DNA of 64,000 bases from Thiorhodospira sibirica ATCC 700588 (GCF_000227725.2 NZ_MU255056.1:1466747-1530746), one strand, 5' to 3'. Positions 35,644 to 47,214 are shown, counted from the first letter of the stretch. Notes: generated from the letters alone by a model not told the origin. Translations and numbers: made by a program.

Positions 35644-36366
35644 CTAAGCGTCGGCGCCTGGCCAGGGGCATGGGCTGCCGCTGCTTTTTCTCAGTTGCTG
35701 TAAAAACTGGGCGTGAGCGTGTTGTTCGGCGGCGCTGGCGCGCACGATTTTTAAGCTGGGGCGAGGGTCTGTCAGGCGGCGCTGCTGTGGTGCGGTGTCG
35801 GCGGCGCTGCTGCTGTCTTGTGCGCTGGCTAACAGCAAGGTGACCTGGCCACCGGTCATTGCCAGATAGACCTCGGCCAGGATGCGCGCATCCAGCAAGG
35901 CGCCGTGCAGTTCGCGGTTGGTGTTGTCTACGCCATAGCGTTTGCACAGGGCGTCCAGGCTGACGCGGGAGCCGGGATGCAGGCGCCTGGCCATGACCAA
36001 GGTGTCGGTGATGTGGCAGCGGCTGCCGAGTTTGCCGGGATGGGGGGTAAGCCGCGCCAGTTCCGCATCAATGAAGCCCACATCGAAGGGGGCGTTGTGG
36101 ATGATCAGTTCCGCCCCGCTGACAAAGGCGAGAAATTCATCGGCTATCTGGGCAAAGCGCGGTTTGTCGGCGAGAAATTCGTTGCTGATACCGTGGACGG
36201 CGCGGGCTTCTTCATCAATCTCGCGATCAGGTTGCAGGTAGTGATGGAAGTGCTGGCCAGTGAGACGCCGCTCAATCAGCTCCACCGCACCGATTTCGAT
36301 GATGCGGTGTCCCTGGGCGGGTTCAAGGCCGGTGGTTTCGGTATCGAGAATAATCTGGCGTTGCAT
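35644..36366 (-). CDS. dnaQ: DNA polymerase III epsilon subunit (proofreading exonuclease)
   Basis: 3'-5' exonuclease of the replicative polymerase. The 240 residues have the Exo I motif LDTETTGL (Asp8, Glu10), Exo II HNAPFDVGF (near 93) and Exo III with HGALLDARILAEVY (near 153). After the nuclease domain the C-terminal tail binds the alpha subunit. It directly precedes hrpA, and an approximately 110-base repeat lies upstream of its start. Confidence 0.95.
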   Translation of the reverse strand: MQRQIILDTETTGLEPAQGHRIIEIGAVELIERRLTGQHFHHYLQPDREIDEEARAVHGISNEFLADKPRFAQIADEFLAFVSGAELIIHNAPFDVGFIDAELARLTPHPGKLGSRCHITDTLVMARRLHPGSRVSLDALCKRYGVDNTNRELHGALLDARILAEVYLAMTGGQVTLLLASAQDSSSAADTAPQQRRLTDPRPSLKIVRASAAEQHAHAQFLQQLRKSSGSPCPWPGADA

Positions 36367-36389
36367 GACAGTCTCATTGGCGTGGGGAA

Positions 36390-36497
36390 AAACTCTCCCC
36401 CTGCCAAGGGGGAGTCTCGCCGCAGGCGGGGAGGGGGTCAGGTGTAAAAACTAACCACCCCGCCCTTCGGGTACCCCTCCTTGAAATAAGGAGGGGG
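36390..36497. repeat. approximately 110-base intergenic repeat, copy 2
   Basis: Same order of blocks as 17115-17228: CTCTCCCCCTGCCAAGGGGG, CGCCGCAGGCGGGGAGGGGG, AACCACCCCG, CCCCTCCTTGAAATAAGGAG. It fills the spacer between gltD and dnaQ. Neither copy encodes a protein. Confidence 0.78.
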
Positions 36498-36505
36498 GTG
36501 CTTGC

Positions 36506-37972
36506 TTATCTGGGCAAGTCAGAGCTGCCCATCAGCCAGCAGTCCACGGCCCGGGCACATTGGCGACCTTCGCGGATGGCCCAGACCACCAGCGATTGGC
36601 CGCGTCGCATATCACCGGCGGCGAAGATGCCTTGGCTGCTGGTGTGATAGGCGGTGTCGCCTTCGGTGGGGGCGGCGATGTTGCCGCGTCCGTCCAGCGC
36701 AAGCCCGGCCTGCTCCTGAAGTTGAGCCAGCATGCCTTCCTGCACCGGATGCACAAAGCCCATTGCCAGCAAGACCAGGTCGGCCTTGATCACGCCTTCG
36801 CTGCCGGGGATTTCGTGCATGGTAAAACGCCCTTGGGCATCTTTTTCCCAGCGCACCTTGATGTATTCCACCGCCTTGACCCGGCCATGGTCATCGCCCA
36901 CAAAGCGTTTGGTGGCGATATTCCACATCCGCGTGCAGCCTTCCTCCTGTGAACTGGAGGTGCGCATCCGGTTGGGCCAGTTGGGCCAGGTCAGGGCCTT
37001 GTTTTCCTTTTCCGGGGGTTGGTCGAGGATTTCAATCTGGGTGACAGAATGTGCCCCGTGGCGGTTGGAGGTGCCGATGCAGTCTGAGCCAGTGTCGCCA
37101 CCGCCGATTACCAAGACATCACGGCCCTCGGCGCTGATGAAGTCCTCATCGGGCACAAATACGCCTTGCACGCGCTTGCTGTTGCGGGCCAGAAAGTCCA
37201 TCGCAAAGTGAATGCCGCTGAGTTCGCGTCCCGCTGCGGGCAAGTCGCGGGGTTTTTCCGCCCCGCCAGCCAGTACCAGCGCATCGTAATCACGGCGCAG
37301 TTGCGCTACAGAGACATCGACCCCGACGTGGGTGTTGGTGTGAAACTCCACGCCTTCGGTGCGCATCTGGGACACGCGCCGATCAATCAACCTCTTGTCG
37401 AGTTTGAAATCGGGGATGCCATAGCGCAGCAGGCCGCCGACCTTATCGGCCTTTTCAAACACCGCGACATAATGCCCGGCGCGGGCCAGTTGCTGGGCAC
37501 AGGCCAGGCCCGCCGGACCAGAGCCGACCACGGCAATGCGTTTGCTGGTGCGCCGCTGGGCTACCTGTGGCTTGATCCAGCCCTCAGCCCAGGCGCGATC
37601 AATGATGGCGCATTCCAGGGTCTTGATGGTGACCGGGACATCATCAATGTTGAGGGTGCAGGCAGCCTCGCACGGTGCCGGACAAATGCGCCCGGTGAAC
37701 TCGGGGAAATTGTTGGTGGAGTGCAGGACTTCGATGGCCTGACGCCAGTCGTTGCGATAGACCAGATCATTGAAATCCGGGATGATATTGTTGATCGGAC
37801 AGCCCTGATGACAAAAGGGGATGCCGCAATCCATGCAGCGGGCGCCCTGTTGTTTGAGTTCATCGGCAGGCAGTGGCAGGACGAACTCCTGATAATGTAC
37901 CACGCGCTTGGCAACCGCATCATAGCGGCGGTCGCGGCGTTGATATTCCATAAATCCGGTTGGCTTACCCAT
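36506..37972 (-). CDS. gltD: glutamate synthase (NADPH) small subunit
   Basis: Feeds electrons from NADPH through FAD and iron-sulfur clusters to GltB. From the ATG at 37972 the protein has 488 residues. The N-terminal cluster ligands are [14 protein letters not shown] and CPAPCEAAC (near 45-110); then come the FAD motif [16 protein letters not shown] (near 153) and the NADPH motif [13 protein letters not shown] (near 285). The start overlaps the end of gltB by 8 bases, so the two are translated together. Confidence 0.95.
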   Translation of the reverse strand: MGKPTGFMEYQRRDRRYDAVAKRVVHYQEFVLPLPADELKQQGARCMDCGIPFCHQGCPINNIIPDFNDLVYRNDWRQAIEVLHSTNNFPEFTGRICPAPCEAACTLNIDDVPVTIKTLECAIIDRAWAEGWIKPQVAQRRTSKRIAVVGSGPAGLACAQQLARAGHYVAVFEKADKVGGLLRYGIPDFKLDKRLIDRRVSQMRTEGVEFHTNTHVGVDVSVAQLRRDYDALVLAGGAEKPRDLPAAGRELSGIHFAMDFLARNSKRVQGVFVPDEDFISAEGRDVLVIGGGDTGSDCIGTSNRHGAHSVTQIEILDQPPEKENKALTWPNWPNRMRTSSSQEEGCTRMWNIATKRFVGDDHGRVKAVEYIKVRWEKDAQGRFTMHEIPGSEGVIKADLVLLAMGFVHPVQEGMLAQLQEQAGLALDGRGNIAAPTEGDTAYHTSSQGIFAAGDMRRGQSLVVWAIREGRQCARAVDCWLMGSSDLPR

Positions 37973-40900
37973 AGACGGCAATCCCCTTGAGCGGCTTGTT
38001 AACATGTGGTGGGCGGCTTTGCTTGGCCTTGATCTGTTCCAGTGCATTGCGGTAATCCACCGGCATGATCTTGACAAAACGCGGCAGACTTTGCGCCCAG
38101 TTTTCGAGCAGATGGCGGGCCAGCGCCGAATCGGTGTAGTGCAGATGACGACGGATCAACAGCTGCAAGCGGGCGGCGTCATAGCGCGTGGCATCACCCA
38201 GAATCGCGGCCTCATCGACGCCTTCGCTGTCTTCAGCGGCGCTGATGGGCAACAGCTCAACCATCGCCTGGTTGCAGCGCTGGGAAAAATCCCCATCCTC
38301 GTCATAGACATAGGCAATACCGCCTGACATCCCGGCAGCAAAATTGCGCCCGGTTTGCCCCAGACACACTACGATACCGCCGGTCATGTATTCACAGCCA
38401 TGATCGCCCAGCCCCTCGACCACCGCATAGGCGCCGGAATTGCGCACCGCAAAGCGCTCACCGGCCACACCACGGAAATAGCATTCGCCATTGATGGCCC
38501 CATACAGCACGGTATTGCCGACGATGATATTGTCCTCAGCCCGGGCAATGGCGGCCTGTTTGGGCGGATAAATCACGATGCGCCCGCCGGATAAGCCTTT
38601 GCCCACATAGTCATTGGCCTCGCCTTCCAGTTCTACCGTGACCCCACGCGCCAGCCATGCCCCAAAGGACTGCCCGCCGATGCCTTGAGCCTTGATGTAG
38701 ATGGTGTCATCGGGCAAACCGGCATGACCATAGCGTTGCGCGACCCGTCCGGAGAGCATGGCGCCAACGGTGCGGTTGTAATTTTTCACGGTGGTGTTGA
38801 TGCGCACCGGTTCACCGCGTAGCAGCGCTGCTTCGGCCTGGGCGATCAGGGTATGATCCAGCGCATGTTCCAGCCCGTGCTGTTGCTGTTCGCAGTGATG
38901 AACGGCGACTTCGGCAGGCATCTGCGGTTTTTGCAAAAGTCTGGAGAAATCCAGCCCCTGGGCCTTCCAGTGCTCGATGGCACGGCGCATTTGCAGGCGA
39001 TCCGATTGACCGATCATCTCCTTGAAGGTGCGGAAACCCAGTTTCGCCATCAGCTGGCGCACCTCTTCGGCCACAAAGAAGAAGTAATTGATGACATGCT
39101 CCGGCTGACCGGTAAAGCGCTTGCGCAATTCCGGGTCCTGGGTGGCAACCCCAACCGGGCAGGTATTCAAGTGGCATTTGCGCATCATGATGCAGCCACT
39201 GACAATCAAGGGCGCGGTGGCAAAGCCAAATTCATCCGCGCCCAGCAGCGCCCCAATCACCACATCGCGCCCGGTGCGCAGACCTCCATCGGTTTGCACC
39301 ACAATGCGCCCGCGCAGGCGGTTGAGCACCAGCGTCTGATGGGTTTCGGCCAGACCGATTTCCCACGGACTGCCGGCATGTTTAATCGAGGTCAGCGGAC
39401 TGGCCCCGGTGCCGCCTTCATAGCCGGAAATGGTGACATGATCGGCATGCGCCTTAGACACTCCGGCAGCCACCGTACCCACGCCGATTTCAGACACCAG
39501 CTTGACGGAGATGCGCGCCTCGGGGTTGACGTTTTTCAGGTCATGAATCAGTTGCGCCAGGTCTTCAATGGAATAAATATCATGATGCGGCGGCGGCGAA
39601 ATCAGCCCCACGCCAGGGGTGGAATGACGCACCCGCGCAATTTGGGCATTGACCTTGTGACCGGGTAGTTGCCCGCCCTCGCCGGGCTTGGCCCCTTGGG
39701 CGATTTTGATCTGAATCTCATCGCCATTGACCAGATATTCCGTCGTCACCCCAAAGCGCCCGGAGGCTACCTGCTTGATCGCAGAACGCTCTGGATTGGC
39801 GCGTCCATCGGGCAGCGGGGTAAAGCGTTCGGGTTCTTCGCCACCCTCGCCGGTGTTGGATTTGCCGCCGAGTGCATTCATCGCTTTGGCCAGATTGGAA
39901 TGCGCCTCGTAGGAGATGGACCCAAAGGACATCGCCCCGGTGGCAAAGCGCTTGACAATCTCGCTGGCCGGTTCGACCTCTTCCAGCGGAATCGGCGTGG
40001 GGGCAAAATCAAAGTCCATCAGACCGCGCAAGGTCAGCAGGCGCTCGTTTTGCTCGTTGATCCGGTGCGCATATTCTTCATAGGTCTTGGCATCATTGGC
40101 GCGGGTGGCGTGCTGTAATTTGGCGATGGTATCCGGCGTCCAGACATGATCCTCGCCGCGAATGCGGAAGGCATAATCCCCGCCCACGTCCAGTTGACGC
40201 CGATAAATATGCTCGCCGCCATAGGCCTGGGTATGCAGACGCACCGCCTCACGCGCCACCTCAGACAGGCCAATGCCTTCGATGCGGCCATGTGTGCCGG
40301 TGAAATATTTTTCAATGAAGGTGCTATGCAACCCGACCGCATCGAAAATCTGCGCGCCGCAATAAGATTCCAGGGTGGAGATGCCCATTTTCGACATCAC
40401 CTTCAATAAGCCCTTGCCAATCGCCTTGATATAGCGCTTCTGCGCCTCCTCAAAGCTCAAAGACGCTCCCAGCGAGGGCAACAGGGACTCAATGGTATCA
40501 AAGGCCAGATAGGGGTTAATCGCCTCAGCCCCATAGCCTGACAGGGTGGCAAAATGATGTACTTCCAGGGCTGCGCCGGTTTCCACCACAATCCCTGAGC
40601 TGGTACGCAGCCCCCGGCGGATCAGGTGATGATGCACTGCCGCCGTGGCCAGCAGGGCCGGAATCGGGATGTGGTTATAGTTGGTGTTGCGATCCGAGAG
40701 AATCAGGATATTGTAGCCATCCAGCACCGCCTGCTCGGCTTGCTGACACAGCTGCGCCAGTGCCGCCTCCATGCCCTGCGCCCCTTCGCTGGCGGGATAG
40801 ACCATATCCAGGGTGCGCGTGCGGAAGGTCCCAGCGAGGCTGTATTCAATATGGCGGATGCGCTCCAGATCCTGATTGGTCAACACCGGCTGGGCGGTTT

Positions 40901-42581
40901 CCAGACGCCAGTGCTTGCCGGCATCGTGAATGCCCAACAGATTCGGACGCGGGCCAATGATGCACACCAGCGACATCACCAATTCCTCGCGGATGGGATC
41001 AATCGGTGGATTGGTGACCTGGGCAAAATTCTGTTTGAAATAGGTGGAGAGATGTTTGGAACGGCTGGAGAGTACGGATACCGGATTGTCAGCCCCCATC
41101 GAGCCAACCGCCTCGGCGCCATCGCGCACCATCGGCGTGAGCAGGAATTTCAGATCCTCCTGGGTATAGCCAAAGGCCTGCTGCATATCCAGCAAGGTGG
41201 CATCATCGGGTGACATCGGCCCCACGCTGGTGGGCAATTCTTCCAGACGGATCTGGGTTTTTTTCAGCCATTCGCCATAGGGCTTGGCCTGTGCAAGCTG
41301 GGTTTTGATCTCCTGATCATCAATGATGCGCCCCTGCTCCAGATCAATCAGCAGCATCTTGCCCGGTTGCAGGCGCCATTTCTTGATGATGCGCTCCTGG
41401 GCAATATCCAAAACGCCCATCTCCGAGGCCATCATCACGATGTCATCATTGGTCACCAGATAGCGCGCCGGCCGCAAGCCATTGCGATCCAGGGTGGCAC
41501 CGATCTGGCGGCCATCGGTAAAGGCCATCGCCGCCGGGCCATCCCACGGCTCCATCAGCGCCATGTGGTATTCATAAAAGGCCCGCCGCTGCTCATCCAT
41601 CAATACATTGCCAGACCAGGCCTCGGGAATCAGGATCATCATCGCATGGGCCAGCGAATAACCGCCCATCACCAGCAATTCCAGCGCATTATCAAAGCAG
41701 GCCGAATCCGACTGCCCCTCAGGAATCAGCGGCCAGATGGAATCCAGATCATCGCCCAACACCTCAGAGCGCATGGTATGTCGGCGTGCGGCCATCCAGT
41801 TCACATTACCGCGCAGGGTGTTGATCTCGCCGTTATGGCAGACCATACGAAATGGCTGCGCCAGGTCCCAGGTCGGAAAGGTATTGGTGGAAAAACGCTG
41901 ATGCACCAAAGCCAGGGCACTGGTGAAGCGCTCATCCTGCAAATCCAGATAATATTTGCCCACCTGATCTGCCAGCAGCATCCCCTTATAATTCACCGTG
42001 CGTGAAGACATTGAGCACACATAATAGGCGCTTTGTCCCAGCTCACGAATCGCATTATCCATGCGTTTCCTGATCACAAACAGCTTGCGTTCGAAACTGT
42101 CCTGGTCGGCACAATTTGCCCCACGCTCGATAAATACCTGACGCACCACCGGCTCGGAGGGCAACACACTCACCCCCAGGTCACGGTTATCCACCGGCAC
42201 ATCACGCCAGCCCAGCAGGCGTTGTCCGCCTTCGTCGATATAGCGGGCAATGGTCTGCTCCAATTGTGCCCGCAGCGCGCCATCTTGCGGCAAAAACACC
42301 ATGCCGATGCCATAATGCCCCACGGCTGGCAGGGTAAAATCCAGCACCGCCCGGAAAAAAGCGTCCGGAATCTGCACCAGAATGCCCGCACCATCACCCG
42401 CCTTCGGATCAGCACCCACTGCACCGCGATGCGCCAGACGCTCCAGAATTTCCAGACCCTGGGCGACAATGGCATGACTTTTTTGATTTTTGATATGGCA
42501 GATGAACCCAACGCCACAGGCGTCGTGTTCAAGCGCAGGGTCATAAAGTCCCTGCGCGGGGGGAAGGGCACGAAGGCTCAT
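37965..42581 (-). CDS. gltB: glutamate synthase (NADPH) large subunit
   Basis: Converts glutamine and 2-oxoglutarate to two glutamates. From the ATG at 42581 it has 1538 residues. Cys22 of [12 protein letters not shown] becomes the N-terminal nucleophile after propeptide removal; a glutaminase domain, central domain, FMN-binding synthase domain (with [16 protein letters not shown] and the [22 protein letters not shown] loop) and the C-terminal GXGXG beta helix follow. The frame is open to 42656, but that would add a signal-like stretch in a cytoplasmic enzyme. Confidence 0.95.
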   Translation of the reverse strand: MSLRALPPAQGLYDPALEHDACGVGFICHIKNQKSHAIVAQGLEILERLAHRGAVGADPKAGDGAGILVQIPDAFFRAVLDFTLPAVGHYGIGMVFLPQDGALRAQLEQTIARYIDEGGQRLLGWRDVPVDNRDLGVSVLPSEPVVRQVFIERGANCADQDSFERKLFVIRKRMDNAIRELGQSAYYVCSMSSRTVNYKGMLLADQVGKYYLDLQDERFTSALALVHQRFSTNTFPTWDLAQPFRMVCHNGEINTLRGNVNWMAARRHTMRSEVLGDDLDSIWPLIPEGQSDSACFDNALELLVMGGYSLAHAMMILIPEAWSGNVLMDEQRRAFYEYHMALMEPWDGPAAMAFTDGRQIGATLDRNGLRPARYLVTNDDIVMMASEMGVLDIAQERIIKKWRLQPGKMLLIDLEQGRIIDDQEIKTQLAQAKPYGEWLKKTQIRLEELPTSVGPMSPDDATLLDMQQAFGYTQEDLKFLLTPMVRDGAEAVGSMGADNPVSVLSSRSKHLSTYFKQNFAQVTNPPIDPIREELVMSLVCIIGPRPNLLGIHDAGKHWRLETAQPVLTNQDLERIRHIEYSLAGTFRTRTLDMVYPASEGAQGMEAALAQLCQQAEQAVLDGYNILILSDRNTNYNHIPIPALLATAAVHHHLIRRGLRTSSGIVVETGAALEVHHFATLSGYGAEAINPYLAFDTIESLLPSLGASLSFEEAQKRYIKAIGKGLLKVMSKMGISTLESYCGAQIFDAVGLHSTFIEKYFTGTHGRIEGIGLSEVAREAVRLHTQAYGGEHIYRRQLDVGGDYAFRIRGEDHVWTPDTIAKLQHATRANDAKTYEEYAHRINEQNERLLTLRGLMDFDFAPTPIPLEEVEPASEIVKRFATGAMSFGSISYEAHSNLAKAMNALGGKSNTGEGGEEPERFTPLPDGRANPERSAIKQVASGRFGVTTEYLVNGDEIQIKIAQGAKPGEGGQLPGHKVNAQIARVRHSTPGVGLISPPPHHDIYSIEDLAQLIHDLKNVNPEARISVKLVSEIGVGTVAAGVSKAHADHVTISGYEGGTGASPLTSIKHAGSPWEIGLAETHQTLVLNRLRGRIVVQTDGGLRTGRDVVIGALLGADEFGFATAPLIVSGCIMMRKCHLNTCPVGVATQDPELRKRFTGQPEHVINYFFFVAEEVRQLMAKLGFRTFKEMIGQSDRLQMRRAIEHWKAQGLDFSRLLQKPQMPAEVAVHHCEQQQHGLEHALDHTLIAQAEAALLRGEPVRINTTVKNYNRTVGAMLSGRVAQRYGHAGLPDDTIYIKAQGIGGQSFGAWLARGVTVELEGEANDYVGKGLSGGRIVIYPPKQAAIARAEDNIIVGNTVLYGAINGECYFRGVAGERFAVRNSGAYAVVEGLGDHGCEYMTGGIVVCLGQTGRNFAAGMSGGIAYVYDEDGDFSQRCNQAMVELLPISAAEDSEGVDEAAILGDATRYDAARLQLLIRRHLHYTDSALARHLLENWAQSLPRFVKIMPVDYRNALEQIKAKQSRPPHVNKPLKGIAVYG

Positions 42582-42975
42582 GGAAGTTACTCTCGCGTGT
42601 AAAAAACATAAAAATATAAGGAAAACTAAAGATGAGTCCGGGTAGGATCGACACATTATAAACGCGAAAGCGCCTCACACGACACCCGCCCTGTAAATTG
42701 GCGGCGTTTTTTATCAAGCTACCGCGCCTGGAACGCCGCATCTGGGATCGCCGAGTACCCGCCTGGCACGCAGTGGCGTTGGCTATATAGCGTGGCGGCA
42801 CCTTCCCGGTGTCGCTTTTAATTGATGCAAGTTAGTAGAAGTTTATGCCATCTTTGCTATGCTTTACGGTATATGCCGGGCGGTGATGGTTACCATTGGC
42901 TGGTGTCCGGCGAGGTATGGTGGGCGCGTGTGCGCCTGCCATCGTGATTGACTTTATCCACGGAAGCAAAGACTC
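42582..42975. promoter_or_regulatory. divergent gltB/ccoN spacer
   Basis: 394 non-coding bases. A family 1 palindrome GCGGCACC-TTCCC-GGTGTCGC is at 42795-42815, matching 17082 and 25905 in reverse. Short GC-rich relatives lie just before it (42720-42780). Promoters for both genes must be here, but I find no convincing boxes or complete FNR/ANR site. Confidence 0.5.
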
Positions 42976-44388
42976 ATGCAGCAGACCTACAATTACAAGG
43001 TGGTGCGTCAGTTTGCCTTCATGACCCTGGTATGGGGCATTGTGGGCATGTTGGTCGGGGTGATCCTGGCCGCACAGCTGGTTTGGCCACAGCTGAATTT
43101 TGAGATTAGTTGGCTCAGCTATGGTCGGCTGCGCCCCTTGCATACCAATGCGGTGATCTTTGCCTTTGGGGGGTCGGCGCTATTTGCGGCCTCTTATTAC
43201 ATTGTGCAGCGCACCTGTCAGACGCGGCTGTTTAGTGATGGCCTGGCGGCCTTTACTTTCTGGGGCTGGCAGGTGGTGATTGTGCTGGCGGCGATTACCC
43301 TGCCGCTGGGGATGACCACCAGTAAGGAATATGCTGAGCTGGAATGGCCCATCGGGATTTTGATTGCCATTGTCTGGGTGGCCTATGCCATCGTGTTTTT
43401 CGGCACCATTGCCAAGCGGCGGGTGCGGCATATCTATGTCGCCAACTGGTTTTTCGGGGCCTTTATTGTGGTGATTGCGATTTTGCATATCGTCAACAAT
43501 ATGGCCATTCCGGTGAGTCTGTTTAAGTCCTATTCGATCTATCCGGGCACCATGGATGCGATGGTGCAGTGGTGGTATGGGCATAATGCGGTGGGCTTTT
43601 TCCTCACGGCGGCCTTTCTGGGCATGATGTATTACTTTGTGCCCAAACAGGCCGGGCGTCCGATTTATTCTTATCGTCTGTCGGTGGTGCATTTTTGGGC
43701 CTTGGTGTCTTTGTATATGTGGGCCGGGCCGCATCATCTGCATTACACCGCGCTGCCCGATTGGGTGCAGACGCTGGGGATGGTGTTTTCGCTGATGTTG
43801 TTGGCACCTTCCTGGGGGGGGATGATTAACGGCATCATGACCTTATCCGGGGCCTGGCATAAGCTGCGCACCGATCCGATTCTGCGTTTCTTGATTGTCT
43901 CGCTGTCGTTTTACGGGATGGCCACTTTTGAAGGGCCGATGATGTCGATCAAGACGGTCAATGCACTGTCGCACTATACCGAGTGGACCATCGGCCATGT
44001 CCACGGCGGGGCCTTGGGCTGGGTGGCAATGATCTCGATCGGTTCTTTGTATGCGCTGTTTCCGGCCTTGTTTGGCAAGGAGCGGATGTATTCCATCAAG
44101 GCCATTGAGTGGCATTTCTGGCTGTCTACCATCGGGGTGGTGCTGTATATCGTCTCGATGTGGATTGCCGGGGTCATGCAGGGGCTGATGTGGCGTTCGG
44201 TCAACGAAGACGGCACGCTGACCTACAGCTTTATGGAATCACTGGTGCAGATGTATCCTTATTATCTGGTGCGCTTTATCGGCGGTCTGTTGTTCCTGCT
44301 GGGCATGTTCATTATGGTGTGGAATGTCTGGAAGACCGTCGCCAACAGTACGCCGACGGTGCATCCTGTTCCGCAAACCGCGCATTGA
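42976..44388 (+). CDS. ccoN: cbb3-type cytochrome c oxidase subunit I
   Basis: Catalytic subunit with low-spin heme b and the heme b3-CuB oxygen-reducing centre in the inner membrane. The 470 residues contain twelve membrane helices. Conserved features include [20 protein letters not shown] (helix 2, heme b His), [23 protein letters not shown] (CuB region), [14 protein letters not shown], and [12 protein letters not shown] (heme ligands). The ATG at 42976 is shortly after GGAAGC. It leads ccoNOQP. Confidence 0.96.
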   Translation: MQQTYNYKVVRQFAFMTLVWGIVGMLVGVILAAQLVWPQLNFEISWLSYGRLRPLHTNAVIFAFGGSALFAASYYIVQRTCQTRLFSDGLAAFTFWGWQVVIVLAAITLPLGMTTSKEYAELEWPIGILIAIVWVAYAIVFFGTIAKRRVRHIYVANWFFGAFIVVIAILHIVNNMAIPVSLFKSYSIYPGTMDAMVQWWYGHNAVGFFLTAAFLGMMYYFVPKQAGRPIYSYRLSVVHFWALVSLYMWAGPHHLHYTALPDWVQTLGMVFSLMLLAPSWGGMINGIMTLSGAWHKLRTDPILRFLIVSLSFYGMATFEGPMMSIKTVNALSHYTEWTIGHVHGGALGWVAMISIGSLYALFPALFGKERMYSIKAIEWHFWLSTIGVVLYIVSMWIAGVMQGLMWRSVNEDGTLTYSFMESLVQMYPYYLVRFIGGLLFLLGMFIMVWNVWKTVANSTPTVHPVPQTAH

Positions 44389-44398
44389 GGATTCTGCG

Positions 44399-45007
44399 AT
44401 GAGTCATGAAATCGTTGAGAAAAACCTGTTTTTGATGATCACGCTGATTGTGCTGGTGGTCAGCGTGGCGGGGCTGGTGCAGATTCTGCCGCTGTTTTTC
44501 CTTAAAAGCACCACCGAGCCGATTGCCGGGATGCAGCCCTACACCGCCTTGCAGCTGGAAGGGCGAGATGTATATATCCGCGAGGGCTGCGTGGGGTGTC
44601 ATTCGCAGATGGTGCGCCCCTTTCGGGCCGAGACGGAACGCTATGGGCATTATTCGTTAGCCGGGGAGTTTGTCTGGGATCATCCCTTCTTGTGGGGTTC
44701 CAAGCGCACCGGGCCGGATCTGGCGCGGGTGGGCGGACGTTACAGCGATGAGTGGCATCGTCTGCATCTGATTGATCCGCGCTCGGTGGTGCCCGAATCC
44801 AATATGCCGGCCTATCCGTGGCTGGAGCGACGGCTGATCAACGCTGAACTGACCCCGCGCAAATTGCGGGCCATGCGGCGGCTGGGCGTACCCTATACGG
44901 ATGCAGACATTGCCGCCAGCCGTGCGGCGGTGGACGGTAAAACCGAGATGGATGCCCTGATCGCCTATTTACAGGTGCTGGGCACCGCCATTTCTCATCA
45001 GAGGTAA
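44399..45007 (+). CDS. ccoO: cbb3-type cytochrome c oxidase subunit II (mono-heme)
   Basis: Membrane-anchored cytochrome c of the cbb3 oxidase; passes electrons to CcoN. The 202 residues have one N-terminal helix (about 11-34), the heme c motif CVGCH (64-68) followed by [15 protein letters not shown], and the axial Met in [14 protein letters not shown] precedes the ATG at 44399, ten bases after ccoN. Confidence 0.96.
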   Translation: MSHEIVEKNLFLMITLIVLVVSVAGLVQILPLFFLKSTTEPIAGMQPYTALQLEGRDVYIREGCVGCHSQMVRPFRAETERYGHYSLAGEFVWDHPFLWGSKRTGPDLARVGGRYSDEWHRLHLIDPRSVVPESNMPAYPWLERRLINAELTPRKLRAMRRLGVPYTDADIAASRAAVDGKTEMDALIAYLQVLGTAISHQR

Positions 45008-45013
45008 GCGGGC

Positions 45014-45199
45014 ATGGTCTATGGCTTGATTCACGGCATTATCACCCTGATGCTGATGCTGATTTTCGCGGGCATTGTGTGGTGGGCCTACAGCAAAAAA
45101 CAAAAGCCGCGCTTTGATGAGGCTGCCAATCTGCCCTTTGCCGATGAGCCGGTCCTCAAAAAACAGCCGCCGCAGCAAGGAGGAGATCATCATGACTGA
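45014..45199 (+). CDS. ccoQ: cbb3 oxidase subunit CcoQ
   Basis: Small membrane protein of 61 residues that stabilises CcoP in the complex. It has one helix (about 6-27) with FAGIVWWAYSKKQK after it, the family pattern. It is 6 bases after ccoO and overlaps ccoP by 8 bases. Confidence 0.92.
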   Translation: MVYGLIHGIITLMLMLIFAGIVWWAYSKKQKPRFDEAANLPFADEPVLKKQPPQQGGDHHD

Positions 45200-46097
45200 A
45201 CACGATATGAGCAGTTTCTGGCACGTTTGGGTCATTGGTTTGACCCTGCTAAATATCGCCGGGATGGTGTGGCTGCTGTGGTGGACCAGCAAGCGCCGTC
45301 CCGGTGAGGTGGCGCAAGGCGAGCAGACCGGTCATGTCTGGGATGGTGATTTATCCGAATATAACAATCCCCTGCCGCGCTGGTGGCTGTGGATGTTTTA
45401 TCTCACCATCGCCTTCTCTGTGATTTATCTGCTGCTGTATCCGGGGCTTGGGCGCTTTGCCGGGTTTCTCGGTTGGTCATCGGTGGGGCAATTTGAGCAG
45501 GAGATGGAACGTGCCGAGGCGCGTTTTGGCCCCATCTTTGCTGAATATGCCGCTCGCCCCATTCCCGAACTGGCGCAAGATCCCCAGGCTCGACTGACCG
45601 GGCAGCGGCTGTATCTGAATTATTGCGCGACCTGCCACGGCACAGATGCACGCGGTGCCCCCGGCTTTCCTGATCTGGCTGATGCCCACTGGCAATGGGG
45701 CGGCACCCCGGAGGCGATCAAGGCCAGCATTCTGGATGGACGCCAGGGCATTATGCCAGCCATGGGCCTGGCTCTGGGCGAGGCGGGTGTGGCACAGGTG
45801 GTGCATTATGTGCTGTCTTTATCAGAGCGTGCGGATGCCGATCCGAGTCTTGCTGAACAGGGCCAGCCCGTGTTTGCGATGATGTGTGCGGCCTGTCATG
45901 GTGCTAGTGGTGAAGGTATGAGTGCCATGGGCGCGCCCGACCTGACCCGCAACACCTGGCTGTATGGCGGCTCGGTGCGGGCCATAACACACACCATCAA
46001 CGAAGGCCGTCATGGCATCATGCCACCGTTTCGGGATTTTCTGGGCGAAGACCGGGTGCATGTGCTGGCAGCCTATCTCTACGGCCTTAATCAATGA
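45192..46097 (+). CDS. ccoP: cbb3-type cytochrome c oxidase subunit III (di-heme)
   Basis: Di-heme cytochrome c that receives electrons for the oxidase. From the ATG at 45192 (AGGAG upstream, overlapping ccoQ) it has 301 residues, with two N-terminal helices (about 9-31 and 64-84), heme motifs CATCH (145-149) and CAACH (232-236), and methionine ligands in the following GIMPA and GIMPP loops. It ends the operon. The assembly genes ccoGHIS do not follow; an IS cluster does. Confidence 0.95.
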   Translation: MTEHDMSSFWHVWVIGLTLLNIAGMVWLLWWTSKRRPGEVAQGEQTGHVWDGDLSEYNNPLPRWWLWMFYLTIAFSVIYLLLYPGLGRFAGFLGWSSVGQFEQEMERAEARFGPIFAEYAARPIPELAQDPQARLTGQRLYLNYCATCHGTDARGAPGFPDLADAHWQWGGTPEAIKASILDGRQGIMPAMGLALGEAGVAQVVHYVLSLSERADADPSLAEQGQPVFAMMCAACHGASGEGMSAMGAPDLTRNTWLYGGSVRAITHTINEGRHGIMPPFRDFLGEDRVHVLAAYLYGLNQ

Positions 46098-46152
46098 GCT
46101 TTCGCATAGCGCCTGATTTGAACACAAAAGTTAGCGAAAGTTAATAAACGTA

Positions 46153-46183
46153 GGCAGGGCTTAAAGTTACCAAACGCCCTGCC
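46153..46183 (+). terminator. hairpin after ccoP
   Basis: GGCAGGGC (46153-46160) pairs with GCCCTGCC (46176-46183); ATCAATCTTT follows. The T-run is weak, so termination is only likely. Confidence 0.5.
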
Positions 46184-46234
46184 GATCAATCTTTAAGACT
46201 TTACCAAGCATGTGCTATCTAGATAGCGTCGTTA

Positions 46235-46336
46235 GAACCTGTTCAAAGTCTTCTAAAAATAGCCGATAATAGCAAGATGAGACATACCTATCCGAGTGAC
46301 CTCCGTCGAGAGCCGTTCGAGCAGATTCGTGCCTTA
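46235..46336 (+). mobile_element. left end of an IS5-type element, with truncated transposase start
   Basis: GAACCTGTTCAAAG begins at 46235 and is preceded by TTA. From 46277 an ATG encodes MRHTYPSDLRREPFEQIRAL, the N-terminus of an IS5-family (DUF4096-type) transposase. Coding sense ends at the TTA at 46334-46336 where the next IS starts. An open frame runs on to 46402 but only by fusion with that IS. Confidence 0.75.
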
Positions 46337-47214
46337 GAAGCTGCTTGGAAACTACCGCTTCAAACCAAGCGGTTAGCCATCAGTCGAATCATTGCGAGAT
46401 AAATCCAGGCTTCGCTGCTCGACATCAAGCGCTCGTAGTCCTTGCTCAGACGGCGTGAGTGGTTCAGCCAGCCAAAGGTCCGCTCAACAACCCAGCGTCG
46501 CGGCAACAAAACAAACCCTCGGCGCTCCTTGGGACGCAAGACCCCCGTCAAGACGAAACGAAAGCGCTGGGCAACCCAGTCAACCAGGCGTCCACTGTAG
46601 CCGCCGTCAACCCAGATTTTGCGCAGCTTTTTGCAATGACCGGGGAGATGGCGCAGGAGTTGGCGCGCCCCATCACGGTCTTGCACGCTGGCGGCGGTGA
46701 CAACGACGGCCAGCACCAGCCCCAGGGTATCGACCAGAAGATGGCGTTTGCGGTCCTTGATCTTCTTGCCGGCGTCATAGCCGCGCTCACCAGGGATCGA
46801 CGCTTTGGCTGTCCAGACACCCGGCGCTTGGATGCTTGTGACGCCCGTGGCGTTGCTGTAGCCGAGCGCGTAGCCTGTCATGAAGACGCTGCCAGGTTCC
46901 ATCGCGCCGCCAGCGATTGAAGTCATAGTACACTGCCGACCAGGCAGGAAAGTCGTGCGGCAGCTGACGCCACTGGCAGCCCGTCTGCAGGACATAGAAG
47001 ATCGCATTGATGACTTGGCGCATGCTGAGCTTACGAGGGCGCCCGACCGGGGCGCTCGGCAACAGCGGCTTGATCGCCTTCCAGGCGCCCTCGCTGAGGT
47101 GACTCGGGTAGCGTTTTTTTGCGAATCTTCTTGCTGCATTTCTAGGGCATGTGGGCCACTTCCTAGAAAAAATCGTAGGTTAAGCCATTACGCGATTAAT
47201 TTCCAAACAGCCTC
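46337..47214 (-). mobile_element. IS5-family (IS1031-like) insertion sequence, 878 bases
   Basis: The ends are imperfect inverted repeats: GAAGCTGCTTGGAAACTA from 46337, and GAGGCTGTTTGGAAATTA reading inward from 47214 (15 of 18 match). TTA flanks both ends (46334-46336 and 47215-47217), the TNA-type target duplication of this subgroup. It carries one damaged transposase on the minus strand. Confidence 0.82.
46360..47139 (-). pseudogene. IS5-family transposase, frameshifted
   Basis: DDE transposase in two frames. The N-terminal part, [19 protein letters not shown] through [16 protein letters not shown] to LDSQSV, lies in one frame and stops at 46787; the C-terminal part, [18 protein letters not shown] through IWVDGGYSG to [12 protein letters not shown], lies in another and ends at 46360. 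The usual residues joining LDSQSV to [12 protein letters not shown] are missing, so some bases were deleted near 46808. A second frame change is at a run of seven A near 47115. Catalytic D, D and E are all present but in different frames. Confidence 0.8.

Noticed and set aside
42582-42656. N-terminal extension of GltB
   Set aside because: It would place a hydrophobic signal-like stretch before the propeptide of a cytoplasmic enzyme.
42822-42835. TTGAT half-site (TTGATGCAAGTTAG) upstream of ccoN as an FNR/ANR box
   Set aside because: Only the left half fits the TTGAT-N4-ATCAA consensus; the right half does not, so it is not reported as a site.
44324-44398. Upstream start of ccoO
   Set aside because: It would overlap ccoN; the ATG at 44399 has GAGGA at proper spacing.
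46277-46402. 41-residue open frame as a gene
   Set aside because: It is a chance fusion of a truncated transposase start with the end of the next IS.
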